This document shows, in pieces, positions 27,686 to 36,784 of a stretch of DNA of 64,000 nucleotides; position 1 is the stretch's first letter; every line of letters begins with the position of its first letter. Below the pieces are notes generated by a model. The model was not told where the DNA came from. It saw only the letters and a program-made list of their open reading frames with translations, and did no database searches. Origin of the DNA: NORP240 sp942492445 (GTDB lineage: Bacteria; Pseudomonadota; Gammaproteobacteria; Pseudomonadales; Pseudohongiellaceae); NCBI GenBank assembly GCA_942492445.1, contig CALOEW010000090.1:1-64000 (forward strand), written 5' to 3'. The position numbers and the translations under genes were made by a program.

Positions 27686-27741
27686 AGGGAGCCTCTGATC
27701 AAGTCCCGCAGAGCGTTGTGGGACTTGATCAGAGGCTCCCT
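27686..27741. repeat. Palindromic 56-bp repeat (22-bp perfect arms), copy 1
   Basis: The arms at 27686–27707 and 27720–27741 are perfect inverted copies (core cctctgatcaagtccc) around a 12-base loop gcagagcgttgt. The right arm covers the first two bases of the cta that encodes the gspD TAG on the minus strand. No T-run follows, so it is not a standard terminator. A second, partly decayed copy lies at 54472–54521. The arms resemble terminal repeats of IS5-type elements, so this may be a miniature mobile element or REP-like sequence. Confidence 0.75.
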
Positions 27742-29896
27742 AGATACCCGCCTCCTCGAACAATTCCGCGGCCAGCTCGAAGCGTTCCAGAATTTCGGAG
27801 TAGCTCACGGCGGCCTGGTCATTCAGATTGACCACTTCCGGGCGCAGCACAATAAAAAGCTCCTTGCGCTCATTCAGATCCTGCCGGTAGGAAAACAGAC
27901 CGCCGAGAACCGGCACTCTGTTCAATCCGGGAACGCCGGTACTCAGATTCTGGTTGTCAGATTGTATCAGTCCACCGAGAACGACACTTTCTCCGTCCCT
28001 GACCACAACGTTGGTGCTGATGTTCTGGCTGTTGAAAATCGGATTCTGATTTACACCGTCGCTGCTTGCCACTGACGAGAGCTCCTGCTCAATGGTCAGG
28101 TTGACCACGCCATCGGAATTGATCTGTGGTGTCAATGTCAACACGATGCCGGTTTCCCGATACTGGATATTGGAAGTGATATTACCCCCCGCTCCGATAG
28201 TCTGCCCGCCTTCCACCGGCACGTCGGAACCTATCTGAATCTGCCCTTCCTGATTGTTGGTCACGGTCAGCGTTGGCCGGGCCAGCAGCCTGACATCGTT
28301 GTTGGCTGCTATCGCCTCCAGGGTGGCATCGACGAGCGCGGAACCATCCACGAACGTTTTGTTGAAGAGCAGCCCTCCGAGGCCTCCGCGGCCAGGCGTT
28401 CCTGACCCCGGCAGGAAGGACGTGGATGTGCGGGTGGAAATGTCGTCCGCCGTGCTTGCCGCAACACGGGACCAGTCCACACCGAAACGATTGTCGTCGG
28501 TCAGGGTTATCTGCGCAATGACAGCATTGACTACAACCTGCAGGGGCACAGCATCAAGCTGGTTTATGGTGGTCAGCAACTGGCGGTAGTCCCGGGCGGT
28601 ACTGCGGATCAGCAGGCTGTTGGTGGCCTCGTCGGCAACAATTCTAACCCGCAGGTTTGCCGACACGACGGTAGGTAACGCCACAGTGAATGCTGACGCT
28701 TCGGGATTGACATCCACAGCTTCAAGTCGGGCCCGGCGCTCGTCGCCTAAGGCTCCCGGTACGAATTCGTCTTCATCTTCCTCGAAAACATCAGACAGTG
28801 TTTCCGCCAGGTCGACGGCACTAAGATTTTTAACCTTATAATAGAACAACTGTTCCACCTGTTCCTGGTTTTCGGAATCCAGAATTCGAATCCAGCGGTC
28901 TATTTCATCAAAACCACGATTTGCCGGTGCTGTCACCAGAATCGCATTGATCCGGGAAATGCCTTTCACCTGATAGGTGGGAGTCTGCCCTTCGATCAGC
29001 GCCAGAATTTCATCGAGCTCCGAGGCCACCTCTTCGGCGCTGGCATTACGCAGTTGAAACACCTGGATACCCTGGTTGGCAAAGGGGTCGGCATCGATCA
29101 AAGACAGTAACTCATTGACGCGTTCAAGCTGGGAGGCCGATCCGGAAATGGCCAGTACGTTGCGATTGGTCAGCTTGATGATCGACCCTGCCTCAAGCAT
29201 CGGGGTCAGCACCTCAATAGCGGAATCGGATGCGATGTAGGTAAGGGGTGTCACCTGCATCACCCGGTTTCCCGCAGTCTGCCCAACGGTTTCCGGCGTG
29301 ACGATGTCAGTGGGAAGAGCGGTTGATACGGCGTAGGCGGCATAAAAATCACCCAGACGTTCCAGTGTAACCCCATTGCGACGGGTAAGAATCCGGACCA
29401 GTGGCCAGATGTCATCCCGGCTTAGTGGCCGATCCGCCGATGTCCTGATTGTTACCCGGGCATCGATACTTGGATCCGCTACAAGTGTTATATCGACGGC
29501 GTCAGCGAGGTCTTCCAGAACCTGTCGCAGGTCTGCCTGTTCATAATTCAACTCGACGATGTCGTCACCCTGGGGATCCACCGCCTCAGGTGCCTGTTCC
29601 CGATAACCTGTGAATTGCAGGGGGTTGCCATCCCGATTGATTTCCTCGATGAGCCGCTGTTGTTCCTCCCTGATACCGTTAGTCGATTCCGGTACGTTGA
29701 CGAGCGCACTGGTCCCTGTGGCTTGATTTGCGGAGCCCGTACTCGGGCCAGCGGCAGTCGGGGACGCAGCCGGTGCCGGCTGGGAGTCTACCGAGGCACA
29801 AGAAGAAAGTCCGATGCCAACGCCTGTCAGTAACACCATGCCGATGGTACGAACCAACGATTTCACTCCTGATCTGTCGGTCTGTTCTTCCTTCAC
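27740..29896 (-). CDS. gspD: Type II secretion secretin GspD, lipoprotein type
   Basis: The start is GTG 29896 with AAGGAG 8 bases upstream. The 718-residue product has a lipoprotein signal with lipobox LSSC (Cys near residue 32), followed by Ala at +2, which favours outer-membrane sorting. After a proline/alanine-rich linker come N0 (LNYEQADLRQVLEDLADAVD), N1–N3 domains and the secretin core (VPVEGGQTIGAGGNITSNIQ, VPVLGGLFSYRQDLNERKEL). A lipid-anchored secretin can reach the outer membrane without a separate pilotin, as known for HxcQ of Pseudomonas aeruginosa. It forms the outer-membrane gate of this system. Confidence 0.92.
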   Translation of the reverse strand: MKEEQTDRSGVKSLVRTIGMVLLTGVGIGLSSCASVDSQPAPAASPTAAGPSTGSANQATGTSALVNVPESTNGIREEQQRLIEEINRDGNPLQFTGYREQAPEAVDPQGDDIVELNYEQADLRQVLEDLADAVDITLVADPSIDARVTIRTSADRPLSRDDIWPLVRILTRRNGVTLERLGDFYAAYAVSTALPTDIVTPETVGQTAGNRVMQVTPLTYIASDSAIEVLTPMLEAGSIIKLTNRNVLAISGSASQLERVNELLSLIDADPFANQGIQVFQLRNASAEEVASELDEILALIEGQTPTYQVKGISRINAILVTAPANRGFDEIDRWIRILDSENQEQVEQLFYYKVKNLSAVDLAETLSDVFEEDEDEFVPGALGDERRARLEAVDVNPEASAFTVALPTVVSANLRVRIVADEATNSLLIRSTARDYRQLLTTINQLDAVPLQVVVNAVIAQITLTDDNRFGVDWSRVAASTADDISTRTSTSFLPGSGTPGRGGLGGLLFNKTFVDGSALVDATLEAIAANNDVRLLARPTLTVTNNQEGQIQIGSDVPVEGGQTIGAGGNITSNIQYRETGIVLTLTPQINSDGVVNLTIEQELSSVASSDGVNQNPIFNSQNISTNVVVRDGESVVLGGLIQSDNQNLSTGVPGLNRVPVLGGLFSYRQDLNERKELFIVLRPEVVNLNDQAAVSYSEILERFELAAELFEEAGI

Positions 29897-29911
29897 TGCG
29901 CTCGCTCCTTT

Positions 29912-31118
29912 TCAGAATTCCACGGCATTCATACTGAACACGGCCGACAGCATGGTAATGGTTATGCCTCCCACCGCAACTGCCAGGAAAATGATCAAAG
30001 CCGGCTGCAGTGCCGAAACCAGCCTGGCCATCTGGTTACGCACTGAATTGTCGAATGTGTTCGCAGTCTTGCTCAGGATCCCCGCCGTTCGACCCGATTC
30101 TTCACCGACTGTTACAAGTTGATGCAACAGGGTAGGGAAGCATCGGGTTTTTTCAAGGGAGGACCCGAGCCCCTGAGCCACCGCGAACATCTTCCTCGAC
30201 CTGGACAAGGTGCCGGGTGATTTCGCTGTTCTGGACCACTTCCCTGGAAATTCGCAGCGCCCTGATCAAGGGAATACCCGCCCCCAACAATGCTCCCAGG
30301 GTGCGCGCAAAGACGGCACTTTCACGGTACAGGATCAGGTTTCCAAGCAATGGCAATGACAACATGAATTGATCCTTACGCAGCTTGTTTGCCGGATCCC
30401 TGTCCAGATACTTCCACCCCAGAATCAGGCCGATTACCAGCAGAATCAGCAGATAACCATAGCTCTGCATAAAGTCACTGAGTGACAACAGAAACTGGGC
30501 AGACGGCGGTATTTCCGTTCCTGCGTCCTCGAACATGGCGGCAAACTGCGGTACGACGAACACCAGTAGCAAGAGTACAGAAATGACACCGACTGCCAGC
30601 AGCACGATCGGATAAATCATTGCATTGATTATCGCCTGCCGGTTCCTGGTATTGGATTCAAGAAATTCCGCCAGTTCAGGCAGGAGTTGATGGAGAATGC
30701 CGCCTTCCTCACCGGCCCTGATGATATTGATATACATTCTGGTAAACACGTCGGGGCGGGCTTCCATGGCATCAGCCAGACCCTTGCCCTCCTTGACTTC
30801 GCGACGCAGGTTCATGACCAGGTTCTGCATCGCGCTTGATTCGGTTATGCCCTCCAGCAGTTTCAGTGCCTTGTCGATGGGTACTCTCGCCTCGGTCAGG
30901 GTGCACAGCCCGTTGGTAAAATCCAACAGATCGCTGTGGCGGATTTTCCTGCGTCGTCCGCTGCTTTCTCCCGCCCTTGCCTGCTGCACTTTGACCGGCA
31001 CCAGTTTGCGGCCCTGGAGAATTCTGACCACTTCCCGTTCCGAGTCAGCATTGAGGTGACCGGACTGAATTTTGCCGGAGCTGTCATAAGCCTGGTACTT
31101 GAAATGCAGTGTGCTCAT
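29912..31118 (-). CDS. gspF: Type II secretion inner-membrane protein GspF (one frameshift)
   Basis: The ATG at 31118 overlaps the gspE TGA (ATGA). The protein has two GspF domains. The first is at about 70–195 (HSDLLDFTNGLCTLTEARVP ... YINIIRAGEEGGILHQLLPE). Three membrane helices follow, for example IVLLAVGVISVLLLLVFVVP. The second domain reads FARTLGALLGAGIPLIRALR. Near 30,180 the frame breaks and continues, one base out, as VAQGLGSSLEKTRCFPTLLH then VTVGEESGRTAGIL and a final helix ending at 29912. Total length is about 400 residues, as expected. It anchors the GspE ATPase to the platform. Confidence 0.9.
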
Positions 31119-32578
31119 AGGGCTCTGGTCACTCTAACCACTTCCTCCGGCGTGGTCAGACCAGCCTGCAGTTTCCGCAACGCGTCCTCGCGCAAGGTCT
31201 GCATCCCCTCTCTGATAGCCTGATCCCTGATCACGTTGGCATCGGCTTCAACCGCGATATTGTGTCGAATGGTATCCGACATCACCAACAGTTCGTAAAG
31301 ACCCACCCGGCCACGGTAGCCGGTGCCGCCGCACCGATCACAACCGTTGCCGCGGTTGATAGTTGGACAGCTTTCCCTGCTCAATTTCCAGCACCCGGGC
31401 CTCATCGTCCGTCAACTCATACACCTGCTGGAACAGTCGGTACAAACACGTCTCACCAGGCGCTGAGCCTGAATAGCCAGGAGGCTGGAGCTTATCAGGT
31501 AGCCCTCGACACCCATATCCTGCAGTCGGGTCACCGCACCCGCCGCATCGTTGGTATGCAGAGTCGAGAAAACCAGGTGCCCGGTCAATGCCGATTCAAT
31601 TGCGATCTCCGCAGTCTCATGGTCACGGATCTCACCAACCATCAACACGTCGGGATCCTGGCGCACCAGGGAGCGGAGGCCCGCAGCAAAACTCAATCCG
31701 ATGCTGGCATTGGCCTGAATCTGGGTAATTCCTTCCAATTGATACTCCACCGGATCTTCAACGGTGATGATCTTCATGGTTTCACTGTTTATTTTCTCCA
31801 GCGTGGCATAAAGCGTAGTCGTCTTGCCACTTCCGGTGGGGCCGGTTATCAGCACCATACCGTTCGGTTGCCTTATGATTTCCTCGTAGTGCACCCGCAC
31901 GCGCTCCGGCATCCCCAGATCCTCCAGGGTAACTGCGGTGTCACTACGGTCGAGTATGCGCAGTACTATCGATTCACCATGCACGCCGGGAAGCGTGGAA
32001 ACCCGCATATCCAGTTGCTTGCTGCCGATCTGGTAGTCGATCCGTCCATCCTGAGGCAACCGCTTCTCGCCAATATCGAGTCTGGCCATCAACTTCAGCC
32101 GCGAAGCCACCGCAGTGTGTATTTTTACAGGCAGGCGTTCGATACGGGTCATAATCCCATCAACCCGGCAGCGAATATCCAGGTTGGTTTCGCTTGGTTC
32201 GAAGTGGATATCGCTGGCGTTCAAATCGAGGGCACGGGCGAAAAGATGGTTTACCAACCGGATTATCGGTGCTTCCGAGGCCATGTCGGTGAGCTCTTCG
32301 TCATCCTCGAAACCGGACACGAAAATCTCCTCGGTACTGCCGATTTCGGGCGACAGTTCCGCCCGCCAGTGGCGCATAAGGCGCTTGACTTCATCGCCGC
32401 TGCCCAGAGAAAAGCTCACCTCATCATCAAGTACAAATCGGATTTTGGCCCGCAGCTCAATCTGGGGAACATCAACACATACCAGGTTTCCACTCTCCCG
32501 GTAATCAAGCGCGGGCGCTATCTGCTGGGGTTCAAGCAGTTCATTGAAAACCGGCATTGTGACTTTTGTGTGTGACAT
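31115..32578 (-). CDS. gspE: Type II secretion ATPase GspE (frameshifted near its C-terminus)
   Basis: Reading from ATG 32578: an N1E-type domain, then Walker A LITGPTGSGKTTTLYA, Asp box IITVEDPVEY, Walker B DPDVLMVGEIRDHETAEIAI and His box GHLVFSTLHTNDA. The frame stops early after VRRVCTDC; one or two indels near 31,425 and 31,385 are needed to regain CDRCGGTGYRGRVGLYELL and the end EEVVRVTRAL at 31115. The two CxxC pairs form the zinc-binding module of GspE. It powers pseudopilus assembly from the cytoplasm. About 488 residues after correction. Confidence 0.9.
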
Positions 32579-32581
32579 CTG

Positions 32582-33151
32582 CTACCTTGTTGCGGATTGA
32601 GCTACTATCAATCCTTCACTCTTGGCGAAACCCACTACGGTTATGGAACCACTGTAAATGTTCCGCGCTCTATCGATACTGAAGTCAGTGACCCACAATC
32701 TTGGTGTGGAGGCATCAAGGTTTTGTAAAAACCTGATGGTATTGGCGGCATCCGCGGTACGGTACGACATTTCCTGCCTTACCATCACCCAGCCGTCTGT
32801 TTCCAGGCGTTCCGCCAGACGCGTTGAGATAACACTGACCTGGCTGTCTCGGGCTTGCTGGGTCAGCACTCTCTGTATATTGGCTTCTATGATCGGCAGT
32901 GTGTCACCGGCAAAGATCTGGCTCTCAAGGCCCTCTTCGGCACTTTCTGCATCGGCGCGACGGTTACGCCAGGTTATGCTCTCGTCAAAAAGCCGTTTCT
33001 CTCTTTCAATTTGCAGCATGATGTCGTCAACGGCCTGATTACGCTGCTGATAGTACGCCTTCAATGCCGGAAAAACGCTGGTTATCACGAAGGCCAGGGC
33101 GACGATTCCGGCCAGGACAAGAATATTTTTTTCACGCTTGTTGACCTGCAT
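32582..33151 (-). CDS. gspM: GspM-like platform protein of type II secretion
   Basis: The ATG at 33151 gives MQVNKREKNILVLAGIVALA, a short cytoplasmic tail plus one membrane helix. A periplasmic coiled coil (AYYQQRNQAVDDIMLQIERE) and a small ferredoxin-like alpha/beta domain follow (about 85–189). This layout, size (189 residues) and place directly after gspL-like and before gspE fit GspM/PilO proteins. Sequence similarity to classical GspM is low by eye, so the call rests on topology and context. An alternative TTG start at 33163 overlaps the gspL stop. Confidence 0.75.
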   Translation of the reverse strand: MQVNKREKNILVLAGIVALAFVITSVFPALKAYYQQRNQAVDDIMLQIEREKRLFDESITWRNRRADAESAEEGLESQIFAGDTLPIIEANIQRVLTQQARDSQVSVISTRLAERLETDGWVMVRQEMSYRTADAANTIRFLQNLDASTPRLWVTDFSIDRARNIYSGSITVVGFAKSEGLIVAQSATR

Positions 33152-33159
33152 GACCGCGT

Positions 33160-34659
33160 TCAACTCTCCGGAAAATAGCGCACCATATAGCCTTCGAAAT
33201 TCACTGTGCTCAGTCGCAGGTCTATATAGTAACGAGTGTTGTTGGTAGCCCTGGAGAATACCACCTCGGTGAACATCGGGTGGGTTTCCAGCCGCTGCAG
33301 AATCCCCTGGGGTTCATCGCTTTCGCCCTCGATACTGATTAGGCCTTCACTCAGTTCCAGAGAGGTGAGCTGTTCAGGGCTGAGAACACTCTGGAGAGTG
33401 AACAGAGTCTGCACAACATCCTGCCGCGGAAAATCCGAGATCACACCCCATTGCTGTTGAAAATTCTGCACTATCTGCCGGTCTTCCCGGGCATCGGCGC
33501 TCAGCTCTCTCTGTTCCTCAAGGATGGCCCGCAACCGAAAACTTTCAATAGTCTGAAACAGAAACGGCACCGAACCGAGAAATACGACTGTCGCCGCGGC
33601 TGCCATACCGACAATGACCCGCTTGCCTTTTTCCAGTTGCCTTTTGGCCCGCAGAGCGCCCTGTGGAAAGAAACAATAGTCGCCTACCGGCAGTTTGTCA
33701 GTATTGGCGCGCCCGTAGGCATCACCCACATTTTCCCGGTTAACCGCGAGTCGGGGACCGTCGCCTGTTTGCGACAGTTCCTGACGCCACTGTCGCTCGA
33801 AAATTTCCTGTTCCAGGTCTTTCTTGTTTATGTGCAGCCATTGAATGACCACGCCTCCCCTGACCAGAACCCGCGTCAGGTGGCGGTCGTCCTCATCGAG
33901 AATGTCCTGATCGCCGGTAACATCCATCAGCGCCAGGCAACGAGGCAATACGCCACCAAGAAACAGGCCTTCCTGTTCAAACGCCTGGTAAAGTTCATCC
34001 AGGCGACGTTCCGGAATCCACAGCGCCACATCAGGATGTGCCTCATCGTTTCCGTGAGGAACGGCAGCTACGGCCAGGGCTTCCGTACAGCTTGGCAACA
34101 GCGTGTCCGATTGCAATTTCAGGGCAGAGACCAGGGCTTCTCTGTTCATACCGGGCATTTCAACCCGGGTCGCGGCAAATTCATGTGGGGGTAATAGCAG
34201 CAGGACCGTTGTGTCTTCAGCACCGATTTCCAGCAACTCACTCACTGCCCCGGCAAGCCTTTCGCTTTGATAATCAGTGGGATCGTTAAATCGGGATTGG
34301 CGACCGGAAACCAGATCGATGACCTGATCGTCAAAAAGCAGTACGATGGCACTTACCTGCTTCAGCAGCTCTCGTTGCGAGTTACCGGTAAAGACCTGCA
34401 TCCAGTTTCGAGACAGGATGTGTCTGACAGTATCCTGCCAGCGATTTAGTTCGATTGCTTCAGCTGCCATAGTCAAGTTGTTTAGCAGATTGATTGGCCG
34501 GGTAGATTCCAGCCGGATATCCGGGTCAGGGGCAAGCCAGGCTTTCAACCGTGCCCCGGCTGTGAAGGAAACCGACCATCCCGGTCTGAATTTTATGATC
34601 TCGTTTTCAATGCCGCTCTTATACCGGGAAGCCGCGGGCAGAGTCGATGCAGAGCCCAC
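33160..34659 (-). CDS. gspL: GspL-like (actin-like plus PilN-like) platform protein
   Basis: The open frame begins with a GTG at 34659; a later ATG at 34470 is an alternative. The first about 360 residues are cytoplasmic with an actin-like/PilM fold pattern (VSAIVLLFDDQVIDLVSG, TTVLLLLPPHEFAATRVEMP, DVALWIPERRLDELYQAFEQ). One membrane helix follows (VIVGMAAAATVVFLGSVPFL). Then comes a periplasmic coiled coil with a small domain (LRAILEEQRELSADAREDRQ). In type II systems GspL links the ATPase GspE to GspM. It is the first gene of the operon; I see no convincing promoter upstream. Confidence 0.75.
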   Translation of the reverse strand: MGSASTLPAASRYKSGIENEIIKFRPGWSVSFTAGARLKAWLAPDPDIRLESTRPINLLNNLTMAAEAIELNRWQDTVRHILSRNWMQVFTGNSQRELLKQVSAIVLLFDDQVIDLVSGRQSRFNDPTDYQSERLAGAVSELLEIGAEDTTVLLLLPPHEFAATRVEMPGMNREALVSALKLQSDTLLPSCTEALAVAAVPHGNDEAHPDVALWIPERRLDELYQAFEQEGLFLGGVLPRCLALMDVTGDQDILDEDDRHLTRVLVRGGVVIQWLHINKKDLEQEIFERQWRQELSQTGDGPRLAVNRENVGDAYGRANTDKLPVGDYCFFPQGALRAKRQLEKGKRVIVGMAAAATVVFLGSVPFLFQTIESFRLRAILEEQRELSADAREDRQIVQNFQQQWGVISDFPRQDVVQTLFTLQSVLSPEQLTSLELSEGLISIEGESDEPQGILQRLETHPMFTEVVFSRATNNTRYYIDLRLSTVNFEGYMVRYFPES

Positions 34660-34786
34660 TCCCGAATAACGGTCAGATCTCCCTTAAGACTGTTATATCG
34701 GCAAAATAGTTCGAACCATCAAACAAAGAAAAGTGTAAGACTGCGGATTTACCCGGGAAGTTTTTCCGCGATGGAACCTGACTCAC

Positions 34787-34818
34787 AAAAAAGCCAGCTT
34801 CGTTAACACGAAGCTGGC
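34787..34818 (-). terminator. Rho-independent terminator of dsbA
   Basis: An 11-bp stem (34793–34803 with 34808–34818, gccagcttcgt) has a 4-base loop. On the minus strand it is followed by a T6 run (a6 at 34787–34792). It lies 32 bases beyond the dsbA stop. Confidence 0.85.
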
Positions 34819-34849
34819 CTGTGCGGTTATAAACTGCGAGCCTGGCTGA

Positions 34850-35533
34850 TCAGTCGCCGGACGAGGACGTCATGGCCTGCTTCTCCTTGTTGACCAGGAA
34901 ATCCACTACGTTGAGCATCTCCTGCTGGGTGGTAACGGCCTGCCCTGTGGAAATCAGGTACTTGCCGTTGACGATCATGTTGGGCGTGCTGCGAATCTGG
35001 TAATCCTGCATGCGACGGTCGCCCTGGTTTACCTTGGTCCTTACAGCAAACGAATTGTACGTGGAGGTGAAATCCTCCTCGCTGACGCCGTGCCCGGTGA
35101 AAAACGCCCCGATCTGACGTTCGTTCTGGAGCCGATTGCCCTCCACATTGATGGCGTTAAACGCCGCTTCATGCAACTCGTCGAACTTGTCACTGTCAAT
35201 CTTGCCCGCTGCCAGCAGTGCCTCGGACACATAAAAAATCTGCGAATGGATCTTCATCAATTGGTTCCACTGTGCGGGAAACAGGACGAAATTCACATCG
35301 TCGGGGAGATTGGACACCCAGTTCTGAAGCAGGGGTTCAAAACGAAAGCAGTGGCTGCATCCGTACCAGAATGCTTCGACAACCTCCACCCTGGAAGGGT
35401 CCTGAGTTCTTACCGGGTTACCTAGCTCTACATAATGAGTGCCCGCCAGGTAGCGTTCCGGCTGCGCGTAAGCGGAAAACGCCAGGGGCATAAGGAAAAG
35501 AATCGCAACAAACTGCCTGATTCGATTGGTCAT
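34850..35533 (-). CDS. dsbA: Periplasmic thiol:disulfide oxidoreductase DsbA
   Basis: The 227-residue product has a signal peptide (FVAILFLMPLAFSAYAQ) and a thioredoxin fold with active site FWYGCSHCFRFEP. The dipeptide between the cysteines is Ser-His instead of the usual Pro-His. The cis-proline loop is STPNMIVNGKY. DsbA introduces disulfides into exported proteins, probably including type II secretion substrates. It neighbours cytochrome c4 and engB as in Pseudomonas. The gene is expressed alone: a strong terminator follows and about 290 bases separate it from the next gene upstream. Confidence 0.93.
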   Translation of the reverse strand: MTNRIRQFVAILFLMPLAFSAYAQPERYLAGTHYVELGNPVRTQDPSRVEVVEAFWYGCSHCFRFEPLLQNWVSNLPDDVNFVLFPAQWNQLMKIHSQIFYVSEALLAAGKIDSDKFDELHEAAFNAINVEGNRLQNERQIGAFFTGHGVSEEDFTSTYNSFAVRTKVNQGDRRMQDYQIRSTPNMIVNGKYLISTGQAVTTQQEMLNVVDFLVNKEKQAMTSSSGD

Positions 35534-35825
35534 TGGGGTACTCCGTTCTTCACTGAGTTGGCTGATATTGATTCACTCTCATTGGGGCGCCCTGACGATC
35601 AGTGCCAGAATGCCCGGGATTCCTGAAATAATCTTAGGACAGTATCACAGGGCCCGCCAGCGTGCCAGATCACCCGGTTGCTGTCGACTGCCACTCATCC
35701 CCAATACCGGGGCAGCATGCCGAATTGCAGCTGAACCCATCCTTAAGCAACCTCTGCATGGGCGCAACTGCGCTCCGCAGGGCCGGTGCCGAGTCGGGCG
35801 CCCGGGTGAATCCGCTGTCAGGAAA
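35534..35825. other. Intergenic region between dsbA and the cytochrome c gene
   Basis: About 290 bases without a credible gene. It should hold the dsbA promoter. I see GC-rich partial inverted repeats around 35,750–35,810 but no convincing terminator or promoter pair. Confidence 0.4.
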
Positions 35826-36449
35826 TCAGTGTAATCCGGCCACGTAGTTTGCCAGGGCTTCCAGTTCTGCGTCCGTGAGCCTTTCCACAACTGTACGCAT
35901 CATGCCATTGAGGTCGTTGTCACGATCACCGGCACGAAATGCTCGCAGCTGAGTGAGTGTGTACTCGCTGTGTTGCCCTCCAAGGGCCGGAAACCCGGCT
36001 GGCGCATTGCCCCTGCCGGTAGGTGAATGGCAGGCAGTGCAGGCGGCAGCGCCGATTTCGCCATTTCCCGCGCGGTACAACGCTTCACCAAGAGCCAGTG
36101 ACTCCTGGTCGTTCTGCGCACCGGTAATCTGACGCGCCTGGCTGGAGTAATAGGCGGCGATGTCCTCTATGTCCTGCTCTGAAAGCCCCCCGACCATTGC
36201 CGACATGGTGGGATTCTGTCGTGCACCGGACTGATATTCCTGCAGCTGCTTGACCAGGTAATTGGCGTTCTGACCCGCCAGGCTGGGGTTCATGGGAATC
36301 TGGCTGTTTCCGCCATTGCCATGGCAGGTCGCGCAGATTGCCACTTTGGTGGCACCGGCCGCGGCATCGCCCTGGGCGCCGGCGACTTGTACGACGGACA
36401 ACGCCGCCAGTGAGAACAACCAGGATAGTAGAGTAACTGATTTCTTCAT
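35826..36449 (-). CDS. Dihaem cytochrome c4-type protein
   Basis: From the ATG at 36449 (207 residues) there is a signal peptide (VTLLSWLFSLAALSVVQVAG) and two class I cytochrome c domains. The haem motifs are CATCH (near residue 41) and CTACH (near residue 137), with distal methionines in PTMSAMVGG and NDLNGMMRTV. Cytochrome c4 carries electrons in the periplasm, often to terminal oxidases. It lies between dsbA and engB as in Pseudomonas. A TATAAT on the minus strand at 36529–36534 is a possible -10 box. Confidence 0.9.
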   Translation of the reverse strand: MKKSVTLLSWLFSLAALSVVQVAGAQGDAAAGATKVAICATCHGNGGNSQIPMNPSLAGQNANYLVKQLQEYQSGARQNPTMSAMVGGLSEQDIEDIAAYYSSQARQITGAQNDQESLALGEALYRAGNGEIGAAACTACHSPTGRGNAPAGFPALGGQHSEYTLTQLRAFRAGDRDNDLNGMMRTVVERLTDAELEALANYVAGLH

Positions 36450-36784
36450 TGACAATTCCAGGATTCAAAAAGCTCCAATAGTGAAACGAGTCTGGTACAG
36501 ACGGCCATGTGACAAAACGCGGTCGCGGATTATAACGTAAAATCTCCGCCGACTCTATCAGCCCGGATCCTGGTCACTCCCTTACCAGGCTTGGCAACGA
36601 CGCTGAGACGTTCTACAGGCCGGGGCGATGTGGGACTTACTAAGCTGTTCCCTGGAAACCTCTTATTAATCAACAAGGCGGAGGATCCCGGGAGCCAGGG
36701 CAAGGAGACTGTGAAGACCCTTCGGGTCAATTTTGCTACACTGCGCGGCGCCATCCCGTGGGACAGAAGCCAGAGACTTTTTAC
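36450..36784. other. Divergent promoter region between the cytochrome c gene and engB
   Basis: About 330 bases. A TATAAT facing left at 36529–36534 could serve the cytochrome gene, though its -35 is poor. Toward engB, TACACT near 36,738 could be a -10 box. No gene or small RNA is recognisable. Confidence 0.35.

Noticed and set aside
27686..27741. Palindrome as a Rho-independent terminator of gspD
   Set aside because: No T-run follows on either strand, and a related degenerate copy lies elsewhere, so a dispersed repeat explains it better.
31262..32575. A 437-residue plus-strand open frame opposite gspE
   Set aside because: gspE on the minus strand has all its catalytic motifs; the opposite frame is a codon-usage shadow with no recognisable domain.
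35740..35815. Another copy of the dispersed palindrome near aacctctgcatggg
   Set aside because: Only about seven bases match; the loop and second arm are unrelated.
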